In this document: positions 9,935-21,244 of the stretch, in pieces
Layout: every line of letters begins with the position of its first letter
Numbering within the stretch: the stretch's first letter is position 1
Source of the DNA: Pyrrhosoma nymphula
Taxonomy: Eukaryota > Arthropoda > Insecta > Odonata > Coenagrionidae
DNA length: 64,000 bases
Direction of reading: 5' to 3'
NCBI GenBank assembly: GCA_963573305.1
Contig: OY754338.1
Location: 45,721,531-45,785,530, forward strand
Translations under genes and position numbers: made by a program
Notes under the pieces: model-generated
What the model was told of the DNA's origin: nothing
Database searches by the model: none
What the model saw: the letters and a program-made list of their open reading frames with translations, nothing else

Positions 9935-12900
9935 GTTTTTTTCTCGGCGGATTTCATTGGACCTTTTGCGTTAATAATTTCATAATCCTTTGCGCTATTA
10001 GTACAAGGATGCCATTTTATTAATTTTCTTTGGAGATAGCCTTTCTAAAAGTTCACTTTTCACAATAAGTGAATTAGTAATTCATAATAGTTTTACGCAA
10101 AATCGCGACCATCTAAATGAGAAACGTACACAACGCTGAAGATAATTCCCTTGATGATACCACATTCGTGATAGGTTTTGACATGCGCTAATGGAGGGCT
10201 CTCGAGGCAATATGAATGACTCCTCATTTGCAACGGTTGGATTGAGTGCTTAATCAACACCTCGGATTTTACCGAATGACGTGATTACACGCAGAGGCAT
10301 AGTAGTCATGGTGATACCGACCCACCCGCATTCAATGCGACACGCAGCGGCAGAAAATTCGAAATCGATCACATTTGTGTTCGAAATTGGCTTCCATTTG
10401 CACGAGTTCAAAATAGTCAAGGTGGAGTGAAAACGACAGAATTTTCAATCAGATGTTTGGTTTCATAGTTTGTTATCAACTTAGTTGTGAGTTTCGGATT
10501 AACTTAGAGCGAAAACCCGAGCATTTCCGTTTATTTCATTTTAACATATTACAACTGATACAATTGTGTCTATCATTTTCACATACCATTACTGACGACG
10601 GAAGGTAATTTTTTCCCGAGATACTATAAGATACCCCTTAATATACGATATTATCCTAGTACTCTTCATTTTCTCTCAATTTTGGCTATCTGAGGGTTGC
10701 GTAAAATAACCCAACGCATTCACTTTAGTTTCTTATTTTCCACCGCTTTTTTTGTTTTTCAAAGGTTTTTCATTCTTCAGCAATACTTTCTTCTCTTTTC
10801 TTCAGTCCAGTTGAAAATGTTCCGTTGAAAATGACCAGTGCTTTCGTTGGACTCGCCAAATGTCTAACTACAAGGTGGGAAAAAAACTCTTTGCAGCAAG
10901 CAGAAACATTTAATCCCAATCCAACCAACCAAACCAACCGTTTATCAAACCAACTGCTGAGGTAAAAACGTCAAAACCACTAATTAAACCTTTCTCTGAG
11001 GAAAACTACAAAAAGATATTCTTTTGTGATGATTAAGTTTCAATACATAAGTCCAGAGACAGAATTATTAACCCAACGACAAGTTAGAAATAAATTCCAT
11101 AATGCTGCAATTGAAGAATTAAATATTCCTTGCTTAGCTTAACCTTCCTACCTTAATTACCAATCTGAACAAATATATTACCTGTAGATACAAGGAAAAA
11201 TATTATAATTGCAGCCAGAGGAAGATTTATTTTAAATTATCATTGTTAATTGATGCTTCTTTATCGGTGTTTATGGATGATGAATTCCAGTATTGAGGTT
11301 GGTTTTCGTCGCACCTTTTCTTTTCCTGTGACCCAGGCGATGAATGGGCCATAGAAATCACCATTTCGCCTCGCAAAGCTTACAGCTCTTTGTTTTTTTA
11401 CCTCGAAAATAAACCTGAGATCCCCGAAAAATAGAAAATCCTCAAGCTGACGTTTGACAGAGAAAACCCATCAATCGTCTAAGAGCACGACCGCACTTAA
11501 CTACGCGCTGGACGTGAAAGGCAAACAGCTACCTTCAGTCGGTAGGTTGGGAAGGGAACAATGTTTATTACCTGTTGAAAATACTCACTCAAGATAAATC
11601 TTGTGTCTACTATAATTTGCCAATGTATTGAAATAATCAACATATTTTCCTAATAACACAAACCACCTGTGATATTTCTTAACGTAACAGGTCAATTTAC
11701 TAGTACTTTAAATCCACAAGTATATTCTGTTGGTACATATTAACAAATAATACTTCACGTCAAATTGCCTTTGGAGGATTTTTGAATTCGTTAATATTAT
11801 AGAGAGATTTCCTTATTGGGTTTCTTTTGTGGAACAATAGTAAATATGGTTGCCTTTACAGATATCGTAAAACCACGTGGCACGCGCGCAAAAGACAATT
11901 TTGAAATTGTGGGGGTCGATTTCTCAACTGGTCACTAAGAGTGAACAGGTATTCCCTGCCTTTTTTAAAATTTTATATACCCTGTATTAGGCATATATTA
12001 GGTACGCCAACCATTGTAATTGTATCGAAAATAATATTTTGTAGTGTAGATACTTTTTTCATTTCCACCCTGCGTTTTCTCCCCCGTTCCTTATCACTAA
12101 GTCTTGCACGAGAATAACCCCCCCCCCCCAGGGTTGTAGTGTTCCGTGTATCCGTCTACCGTAAACTTTTGCGAGAGCTGTACCTTGCCAATGCGTTGGC
12201 TCCAATCCGATAAATAGAACGCTAAACAGGTCACTTTCCGTACTTGAGTTTTAACGCTGGGAAATCTCAATTTTACATATCCAAAAGAAAATGTTTCAGG
12301 ATTTGATGGGATTTTACAAAAAGTGGAATTTATCTCCAACTTGAAATTCAGGATGATAAATTCAGAAAATTCCACTCATTAATTTCAGTTCACAGTATTC
12401 CGTGACCTCAGGCTTTAAGTGTTTCCTTGTAATTACTAAATTTAGGCTCGTAAACTCTGTAGAAAGCTCTTCGCTTTTTGTCCTTTTTGTACTGATTCTG
12501 CAATGTATACATATCTTCATAACATAAAACTCTCGTTCAGGCCGTTAGCCGGCCAGTACCAAGTTCAGGAGATTTCCCTGCTTGTGACACATCGAGGCAT
12601 GCACGTTCGTGAAACTTTATTCATGAAAATATATTTTATGAATGCATTTACTAACATATTTACCAAACAAGGGTTTAACGAAGTTTGAGTGAGATAACAC
12701 TTCAATTAGAATTTGACGAATTTGAACTCATTTTAAAGAAAAAACTTCCATCTTTCGAATGATATCAAAATATTAACCCCTTGCCGATCTACCTTTCGAG
12801 TGATTTGCCTGCAAATATAAGCTGTTTTCCATGGAATAGATTACGGCTGTGCGCTCCAGTGGGTGAATATTGAAATAGTTAGGAATTTATATCACCCAGA

Positions 12901-13235
12901 TTTAATAAAAAAAACTAACGGTGTGTGGTTGTATGTTTTATCAACTATTTATAAAAAATAATGAATAACACCTCGCAGTAATTTTTACAGAATCGCAAAA
13001 AAACCTTAAGTTGTGTAGGAGCTTTCACCGCAAGGCGTTATAAAATGAGTCAAGTTAGAGACTTACGCTATTATATTTGTATAATTACTGAGACTTTTTG
13101 TTATTTATAACTAAATGTTTGCGCCATTAGCATTGCAGTATTTACTTCATAATTCTTATAGACGCTGAAATGAAAAAAATAAAATACGAATATTGACTCC
13201 ATTATGACAAAGGAAATATCTCACTCAAATAACTA
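9935..13235. other. Gene-free AT-rich stretch
   Basis: No frame here shows a domain. A run of 12 C residues lies at 12118-12129 and accounts for the odd Gly-rich end of a short minus-strand frame. No RNA gene or clear repeat pair was seen. Confidence 0.55.
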
Positions 13236-13239
13236 CCTC

Positions 13240-13690
13240 AAGGAACCCATACCAGTATCAGATGGCACCATTGCAATCCAAGGCCACCGGGAACAGGGAA
13301 AGAGAGGTGGAGAGAAAAGTGAGCTTCAGAGAGCTCGCCTAGTGATAAGGAGGACGAGAAGGTGGCGGTAGCACCTATGGAGGGTTTGCTGAGTCGAGAC
13401 CGCCGTGCAGTGGGGGTGCATGCAATGGAAGGCTTAGAACGGCTTAACGGGTGGAAGGAGAGGCGATCACAAGCCTTCCTCAAGCACACACACAAGACTT
13501 CCATTCACGTGAGTCAACCCAGACCCCCAATGGGGCCACGCGTCAAAGATCACGCTCTCACAGCTGGGGCGTCGTCGGCGCGTTCGAGAGAGGTCAGGGA
13601 AGGAGCCGAGTTGAAGAGGAGTCCCACCCCTAATGCTCGTTAACGCACTTGCGACATTTGTCGCGCGCCTTGCAGTAAATTTGTTAGAAA
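13240..13690 (+). pseudogene. Possible C-terminal tail of a second LINE type with a zinc-finger end
   Basis: A GC-rich island in AT-rich DNA. Across several frames the plus strand reads GHREQGKRGGEKSELQRAR, then LLSRDRRAVGVHAMEGLERL, then GWKERRSQAFLKH, and after a stop TCDICRAPCSKF. This order (G-x-R-x-x-G-G with basic residues, a DR-x-x-W/V motif, an E-x-RR-x-x-A helix, then C-x2-C) resembles the end of non-RTE LINE ORFs whose C-terminus carries a CCHH finger. The expected Trp and the finger's His pair are not seen, and at least two frame changes are needed. The assignment is tentative; an unrelated GC-rich repeat is the alternative. Confidence 0.4.
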
Positions 13691-14153
13691 GGACCAAGAG
13701 AAACGAATTAGATGACGACGGTTAGAGTGAATTTTGGCATAAAGCAATCTACGATATTTCTAGAATGCATGTTTTTGGCTAGAATAAATATATTTTTCTA
13801 CGATTGTTTCACCTATCACAGAAATATATCTTTTGAAAATTCTGAAATAGAAAAAGTTTTAATTATATTCTTGAATTCTCTCAACAATTTTCTTTATCAC
13901 TACATTTTATAATCAGATATAGTCTCCATAAAATCATGTAGTACACCACACATTCTCCATTGACGCTATAAATATATTGAATCACAATAAATATATATCT
14001 AATCCAGTCTTTTCCTTATCATTAGAAAGCATTTTTTGCCCGATGTTACAACTAAACATTTATGTTTTGAAGCCTCTTGGTTTTTGATAGTTTTATTTTG
14101 ATATCCTACTCGTAATTTTTCACTCGATATCTAATTCCGCACCGGTCAAAAAA

Positions 14154-14382
14154 GGGTTTACACTGGCAATTTTATTGCGCAAGTAACTTTCCGAAAGCGA
14201 CTTTCTACGTGAGTTTTACGTACATACTGCTAGGTGAGTCGTTTGCAGAAGTACATTGATGCCAGTGTAAACAGCAACTCATCTAGCTCCGCAATAACTT
14301 GTCAAAACGTTTTCGTCGGAGTAAAATTCCCTGCAAGCTCTTACAGAAGAAATAAGCGGTAGTAGCATGCCACTGTAAACCC
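14154..14382. mobile_element. MITE-like element with GGGTTTACACTGGCA-type ends
   Basis: The left end GGGTTTACACTGGCA (from 14154) is matched by an inverted right end, TGCCACTGTAAACCC (to 14382), with one mismatch. A third, inverted copy of the core GTTTACACTGGC sits inside at 14261-14272. The 229-bp interior has no coding frame. This fits a non-autonomous DNA transposon. No flanking target duplication could be fixed, so the superfamily is unassigned. Confidence 0.7.
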
Positions 14383-14389
14383 ACCCAAA

Positions 14390-15010
14390 CAATCAATCAC
14401 ATTCACATTAGGTCAGCGTGAAGGTATATTTCCTAAAACTGGACCTTCCGAGATAAATTAGAAATTTTTAATCCATAATGCAAATGAGGCAAGTAATTGT
14501 ATTCTTCAAACCATTTTCAGAAAACTGGATTTTGGGGCTATTCTGTATGTTCTCAGAATTTCCGAGCCTCAAAATTGATGACATTTTGATGCCACTGCCT
14601 ATAAAATTTCAAATAGAGCCATTCAAAAGTTTAGATTTGTCAAGGAAATTGACGTCACATTCATGGATTTTCCGAGGTTTGACCATGTCGAGTCCTTACT
14701 GAATAAGGCCCATGGGCCGCATGTATACAATATGTAATCACACTTTAGAACGAAACAATTCATCAATGCCTCAAACACCACAGGGTCGTCACTTTTATAG
14801 TTAAAAACAACAGCGCCCGGAGGCGATAAGTGACATACTAGGCAAAAATACAGGAAAATCCATAAAACTTAAAATCCAGTTCATTTTGGTTCTTGTAACT
14901 AACATTTGTCCGGCTACTAAGGCAACTTGGACTTCTCTATCTCAAACTGATGTTATAGAGTTTAAATAAGTGATGCATGCCAATTTTAATGTGATAGATA
15001 CATATGAATG
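14390..15010. other. Gene-free stretch
   Basis: A 74-codon plus-strand frame (14478-14702) shows no domain or splice context. Nothing else was recognised. Confidence 0.5.
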
Positions 15011-15014
15011 CAAA

Positions 15015-15128
15015 GCTGCTTCGAGTATGACCGGCATCAACAACTGTAAATTCTTCTACAAAATATTATTTTATAATTAAATTAATTATTATTCCTGACG
15101 AAGTTCCCAGTAGAGGGTGTAAAACGTT
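15015..15128. repeat. Inverted pair of hammerhead-like motifs
   Basis: Plus arm: CTGACGA (15095-15101), a short stem-loop with CCC/GGG, then AAAAC (15121-15125). Minus arm (15015-15045): GTTGATG, CCGGTCATACTC, GAAGC. Both follow the order of a hammerhead ribozyme core (CUGANGA, stem II, GAAA) but have lost key bases. The same back-to-back layout recurs at four other places in the window. Confidence 0.45.
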
Positions 15129-15129
15129 G

Positions 15130-16120
15130 AATGTAGATTAAAAATAAAGCAAAGAAAAGCCTAATAATATTATACAGAATATGAAAACCTGCGAAAACCT
15201 TAAAAGTTGATTGTAAAGTCTGTTAACCACGACACATTGGTCAGCACTGAAATCATGTCTGGAATTAGCCATAAAAACCCGGAAAATTCTGAGCTGAAAT
15301 TGAATTCGTTGCCTCGGAGTCTCGGAGATGCTATTTTCAGTGCACAGTGGTGCTGTCTCGACACTTGTTGAACAAGGCAACCTAAATGAACTGCGTCATA
15401 TTTTTTAAGAATGTGTAACATATTTGGTTTACAAAATATTATAAAGAAGTTCAATAAAACCAGTTCTCCGCGGCTCAAGAGCATATATTCTCGATTACAG
15501 TTCCTACAATCTTTCCGAACATTATTTTAACAGGTTCCAGCTCCACCAACGGTATTCTCCCGAAACACTTGACTACTCACCTGCTTGCCGTTGATTAGTG
15601 TTTGGATCCAAGAATCGGATGGAAAAAATAAAGATAACTCTTATTTATGCTTTCAGTACTGATAATCAAAATCGATTCTTTCACCGGATACGATAATACC
15701 TTAACGTGGTAAGATTTTAAGCATACTGAATGCATCTGAAGCTTCCGCGGTTTACGATGAGCTATAGAACTCTTCAGTTGTATTCATAGTGTATTCTGTG
15801 TTAGCCTGATATTTCGTGACTTCTACAAATCACTTCATCAAAGGAAAATGAAGGGAACAGCGTTAAAATCATCGCCAAGGTGGAATGATTCAAGTTCCGA
15901 CTAATCAACGAGGCCATCGAGATAAGGAAAAATTAACACAATTTCAACAGAGATGGTGGTCTCAAAATCAGCGACACGTGGAAATTAGTCAGCCGTAAAA
16001 AGTCTTCCACCTTCCCCTACCCCCCCTTGTCATGCTCTCCTTCCACCTTACCTTCTTTGATCACCTACAGCCATATATTACTTACATATAAGGACAACTC
16101 TGGCAGTAAACCTTTATTTA
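15130..16120. other. Gene-free stretch
   Basis: Two overlapping minus-strand frames (15138-15380 and 15200-15484) have no recognisable domain. No repeat was assigned. Confidence 0.5.
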
Positions 16121-16121
16121 C

Positions 16122-16160
16122 CCTTGAAGAAGTGACCAGCAGGAGTCACAAAACGTCGAG
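16122..16160 (+). repeat. Single hammerhead-like motif with a perfect stem II
   Basis: CTTGAAGAA is followed by GTGAC (16132-16136), a loop, and GTCAC (16145-16149), which pair perfectly. Then comes AAAACGTCG. A real hammerhead core would have CTGANGA and GAAA, so both core boxes are altered. I see no convincing inverted partner beside it. Confidence 0.45.
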
Positions 16161-16169
16161 CTAAGATCT

Positions 16170-17665
16170 AAAGGTTAAAAAAAGGAAGTTCAAATGAAAC
16201 CACACCGCTCCTTCCTGTGCGATAGGCAAATGCCTCTTCAAAAAGTAGCCGTCGCTCGTTCGTTCCAAACCGTTGGCCCTAATATCCTAACTCGGACGTG
16301 CGGCGAAAGGCAGCCTAAGTACGCAATAAACGTCGGGGCGTGATGAATCACGTGGCCATCCCATAACTTCAGGGAATCGATCGCCTAAGGTCATTAATCG
16401 GAAACAAGACGGGCCAGCGACAGGAGGGACACAGTCCCCCCAACCCTAGCTCACTTTTCTCTACCCCACTCTGACCCTTCAGTGTTCCCCTTTACCGTCA
16501 CTTGCGCTTGACTTTGAGGGCGTTCTTATTTTTATTTTATTCACACACCATGGCAAAGTTCACTTCAACCTTCCTCGATTGCCCGAGAGTGAGATCACTT
16601 GGATTTTAGCGGAGTTAAAAAAAAGCGACGCATCTGGATACAGATTACGCTTGTAGAGTGAGTGAGCAAGACGTCATCTGCATAACGTGGTAGAGAGGTA
16701 GTGAAACGTAATAGAGGTTGCACAGAAGACCCCTTTTCATTGGAAAATAAAAGGGAAAAATTCCCCAGTTAAACATTTACAGTGCCTGAAAACATAAACT
16801 CCCCAATGGGGTGTAAAACATTGTCCGCGTTTCACCAACAGGGTTAGATGGTAAGTGCAGGTTATGGACTAAAATACCTATGCTCCCAGCTTGCATGTGC
16901 ATTCCATTTGCTATCAGAATGCTGTTATATCTCAGAATGCGCTAAATAAGTTAAACTCCTAAGTGGGTCAGTTTTCAATCTAAGTTTTTTCCTTCCTCTT
17001 TCATAAAAGTGCTTCAATGGTCGCTGGTGATCTTCTCTGTTCGTGATATTCATCTTCATCATTTTTCTATTCCAGGGATTATTAAATAGAGACGAGTTTC
17101 CAACCCAGCGGGAATCAACCCAGCGGGATAGAGAAGACGAAAACCGCAAAAGGAATGGAACCACTATTCTGTAAAAGTGATGGCCAGTAGACAAGGGAAA
17201 ATCAGTAAAATTAAATTGCACTAACTATAATCTGAAACTTTCCATTTTGAACGCCACATAATAAAATCGGTTCTGAAACTTGCGCGTAGTATTTGAAATG
17301 CATCTTTTTTGTGTTGGACAATCATGGGATGGAGGAAGAATTCTGAACCACAGTGAGTTTGGGAAATAGAGCAAAAATGGTTGAGAACCATAATATTCTG
17401 TTTGTAACATCACATTAGTATTACTTACCAAGCGTTGTAACATATTTTTACAATTAAATAAACGCACGGACGTAACAACCAAGTGCAAGTCTTTTGGTTC
17501 ATTAGAGAAAGAAAAAAAGCAAAGTGACACACTTTAAATGCCGAAAGAACTTTGCCACACAGTTGGCGAAAGAACTTTTATTGAAATCACTATTGAATGA
17601 CACGTCAAAATCCAATTCCGACCACTTCCCGATGAGACAAAAAAAATAATTTGCGTACTTCATCG
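16170..17665. other. Gene-free stretch
   Basis: A GC-richer patch at about 16200-16520 has no clean frame. Two minus-strand frames of about 100 codons (16925-17221 and 17225-17530) carry no domain. No gene is supported. Confidence 0.5.
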
Positions 17666-17670
17666 TACAA

Positions 17671-17900
17671 AGGTTGATCAAAAGTAGATTTGAGAGTTTA
17701 ACTTCCGATGACAGGCTTGAGTAGGTATTTAATTAACGTGCATTATCAGTGATCAGAAGAATTATGTTAATTTATGAGTAGATTTGGTCACACTCCCAAG
17801 GTAGATCAAATGTAGATTTGAGAGATAATCTGTTGATGACAGGCTTGGGTAGGTATTTATTAACGAGTATTATTAGCGAATACAAGATGTGATCATTTTG
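17671..17900. repeat. Diverged tandem duplication, about 128-bp period
   Basis: Two adjacent copies share blocks in the same order: AGGTNGATCAAANGTAGATT, TTGAGAG, GATGACAGGCTTGRGTAGG, TATTTA and ATTAACG. They start at about 17671 and 17799. The offset is constant to within a few bases. No coding frame spans the copies. Confidence 0.75.
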
Positions 17901-17904
17901 AAGA

Positions 17905-18935
17905 CCAAATCAGGCCTTACACAGAGGAACGAATTTCTGATAATAACACCAATTTCTCGATTACATCATTAATATCACACCAACAACCATTTAGGTATAG
18001 TAGGTACTTATATGACACTTCACAAGCTTATATTATTATACTATTTTCGAAATGTTATAATATTTGGAATGTAGACGCATAGCGCTTTTCTGTTTCACAT
18101 TTGTTTTCCTGACTAACGATCATTATTACCAATGCTCATCCAAACTTGTAATTCATAACTAACCATTGTTTCAGCAAGAGACAAATCTTAAAAATACCAA
18201 TCAGTTGCTTAAACCATAATCTGTAATTAGTTAAAAGAATGTATAACTATTAACCTAATTATTTTATTTGTAACTTTGATAATGTTCGTTAGTCAATGAA
18301 ACAAATGCAAAACAGAAAAACGCTGAACGAAAATACACATAAATGAACAAGTTCCGAAACTGGTACAATAATATAATCACGTGAGACGTGATGTTAGTAC
18401 TATTAACAGCTGTTATTTTGTTATCAATGGTGAAATTAAGGTTTCCATAGTCAATGCTGGCTACTAATCAGGAAACCCATTCATCCAATCTTAATGACAG
18501 GCACCATGGTCTCTGATATATAAATGATATATTTTATTTGGACGGATCGGTTTGAACGGTTATTTCCGTAATTTTACTTCAATGACCTAGTACACCATAG
18601 AACGCCTGGGTTAACAAAGTGTTCTTCGACTTTTAAAATATTTAGTACTAATTTTGATTTTATTTTATGAATTTTACTCTCATACTAGTGAATACAGAAA
18701 GCTTCTGATACTTATGAAGTCGCTAAATCCATGGTTTGCGTATCTTGCCGATTTCGCTGCATGCAGTGAAATTTGTAAATTTCCTTATCTTGCATGGACT
18801 ACAAACACCGGCTGCGTTTCACGATGCGAATTTGAGAATGACATATTCGGTCCTATTTTTATTACTGAAATAAGTAAAGGTTAAGATTGCTTCACTTTTT
18901 ATATTGTTTCCACCACAGAGGCGTGTCGTTATTTT
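17905..18935. other. Gene-free AT-rich stretch
   Basis: A 76-codon plus-strand frame (18654-18884) has no recognisable domain. Nothing else was seen. Confidence 0.5.
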
Positions 18936-18940
18936 GCCGT

Positions 18941-19135
18941 TTCTATCAATTCTTGAGATATCACGCGGGGTCAAAATAATGTCCTCCGTATCGTACTAAA
19001 ACTTGCCTGATCTAAATTTTTAGAGTAACCTAAGCCAAGCGTGTAGCTTTAGAATATTTCACGGATCAAAACATGGCATTTTCATCATTGTGTAACACTT
19101 TCCGTTAGCTCTTTACCGTTTTTAAAGAAGCGTGC
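18941..19135 (+). repeat. Dispersed repeat, copy A
   Basis: This aligns along about 195 bp with 54331-54530 in the same orientation. Shared blocks in order are TTCTAT, TTGAGAT, GGTCAAAATAAT, TACTAA, TTTCCTGATCT-like, AATTTTT, AGCGT.TAGC and TGTGYAACACTT. It is non-coding. The family is not recognised. Confidence 0.6.
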
Positions 19136-19139
19136 GGAG

Positions 19140-21145
19140 CGTGCATTTTATCACTTTAATTACTTATTTGTCAACGTAATTTGTCAGTAAATTGTCATAA
19201 CAGTTCTTGTTTCTCCATGGATGTGTTTACAAAGCAAGAAGAGAGTTTTACTTGAGGAGTCAATATGAAATAGGATGGTTTTGAGCCATTAGTTCTAGGT
19301 TGGAGAGCATAATAAAGAAATCAAAACTAATTATCACTATTTTAATACTTGTTGGAAGTGATAGGCACTTAGAATTCATTGCTGGACGAATTAAAGTAGA
19401 ATCAAGGGAGGAAACAGTCGGGAAGCACTGCGCATGCCCAGCAGGTAAGTCTGTGAGAATTCTAAGGGTGCCCCAGCTAACGCCGACTATTTCAGCCAGC
19501 GACCAGCAAGTGGGGCGTGAGAGGGAGGCAGGCTAAAGCTATAGATTGGAAAAGTACTGACAACGCAACCAAAACAGACTTATCCAGTACATGAGGAAGG
19601 TAGTGAGTAAGCATGTTTCTACGGGAAAAAATTATTGCCTAGTATTTAAGCAAGTTTGAGCCATGTGATGTTTTATACAATCCCACATACCTTCCCCAAT
19701 TGGCCCGGTTGTCGGTCTCGTTTGAGGAAAAACGTTGTTCGTACTTTTATAATCTAGAGCTTTAAGGTGGGCGGCTCCCGTGAACTCATTCTCCCCCACA
19801 AACACCGCCCCTTAAACAATCCTCTCCCAACACTCGCCGCCACCAGAAAAACCACCCCACAGAACTCGACCTTCCCCTACTCCTGGTTCCGCCTTTCCAC
19901 TCCACACCAACACTATCATCGTTAAAATCGATGACCACAGTGACAAACGACGCCCACTCCACCTGTCGGGTGGACGGCGAAGGAGAAACAATTGCGGGGT
20001 ACAATTAGGAAAGAGTGGCTACGATGGGACAAATAAAAGGTGTGAGGTAAGGGTCGAAATTCTGGCTATTTATATAATTACGTCGCTCCTGTATGCGTGG
20101 GTGTTTACATAATCCTACGCGTATGGAGGAGATGTTATCAAGGGGATCATTAGCGAGGAACGTGAGCTAACACTCGGCGAAGTCCACGATCATTAGCTCA
20201 GCCCCACGTACACGATTTACAATGGGGAACGAATTCGACGGAGGTTTAAAAACACGAGTGAACAAATTGAAGGAACGTCTTGATTTAAACAACCCTGTTG
20301 AGCGGGGAGTGAAACATAAAACGAAAAAAACCTAGTCCTAGTCCGGACGAGGAGTGTTTTCATGAGTGAAACTTCTTTCATTTCAAACACCCCGACTACC
20401 AGTTTTTACTCTTTACTTATTGTTTTTATATAGTAAAATGTCATCATTTGGAATAATTGAGCATTTATTGATATTGGTGGTCATAGCAAGTAGATATTTG
20501 TGTTTGTTAAAGCCCAATTTTTGTTGAGAGTTGCGTTTCTCATAGAGATGAATCGTTTCATTCCATTGTAAATTAATTATTTTTTTATAAAAATGCCCAT
20601 CTTCAGACGTTAAAAAATAATAATAGGAATGCATAAGACATTTTAAAATGCAATATCGGTGAGTCAATATATACTAAAATAGGTTTTAATAATGAAGTTT
20701 CAGTTCATATTACATTTTTATTCATAATACCCTTTCGCCGGTTATGATTAATGTGGCCCCCACGGATTCATCCTAATGTTTACCACAGCATTGTGTAACA
20801 AATATCTAGATATTCAGCAAGGATTAAGCAGACTTTCGTTCAAATATGAAATTTTACTACTATTTATTTAAGAACACTGTAAATCCTGCAAATTTTCGTA
20901 TATTCTCATGACTTCTGCTCATTGGTGAGCTCTTCATTTTCAACTACTTGTGCAAAGTATGTTGGCCGGATAAAAGATTAGGCAGCGAATGAATGACGTG
21001 TAACCAAGTCAATGTAATATTCAATCATTAATTTTATTGACAACAAACATCACCCATTTGCTATTAGTATAATTTTAGATAAAGTACATAATATTAGGAA
21101 ACTATCCATGAAAACCAAATACCAGTTTTCTTTTGATGGAATTCA
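19140..21145. other. Gene-free stretch with two GC-richer patches
   Basis: The patches are at about 19400-19540 and 19780-20010. Short frames on either strand have no domain. A GTAAGT resembling a splice donor lies at about 19445, but no matching exon was recognised. Confidence 0.5.
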
Positions 21146-21149
21146 TCCC

Positions 21150-21240
21150 GGATACAGGTTTCTACGCAACATAATCATCTTCCGATACTAGTAATCTACC
21201 GGAGGATGATCAAGTGAAGTCGAAATAGGGATTTAAATAT
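21150..21240. repeat. Inverted pair of hammerhead-like motifs
   Basis: Plus arm (from about 21200): GGAGGATGAT, a spacer, GTCGAAAT. Minus arm (21150-21184): GGAAGATGAT, TATGTTGCGTA, GAAAC. The inner ends form a hairpin (ATCATCTTCCG with CGGAGGATGAT, one mismatch). GAAAC is intact in the minus arm only. Confidence 0.5.
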
Positions 21241-21244
21241 TGCA

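Noticed and set aside
12118..12129. Run of 12 C residues compared with the C-rich end of the 46396 MITE
   Set aside because: The adjoining TTTTGTAATCTCAC block is absent, so it is only a homopolymer.
19300..19536. 78-codon frame with a hydrophobic start and an internal GTAAGT
   Set aside because: No acceptor-bounded partner exon and no domain; the GC-rich second half looks like repeat DNA.
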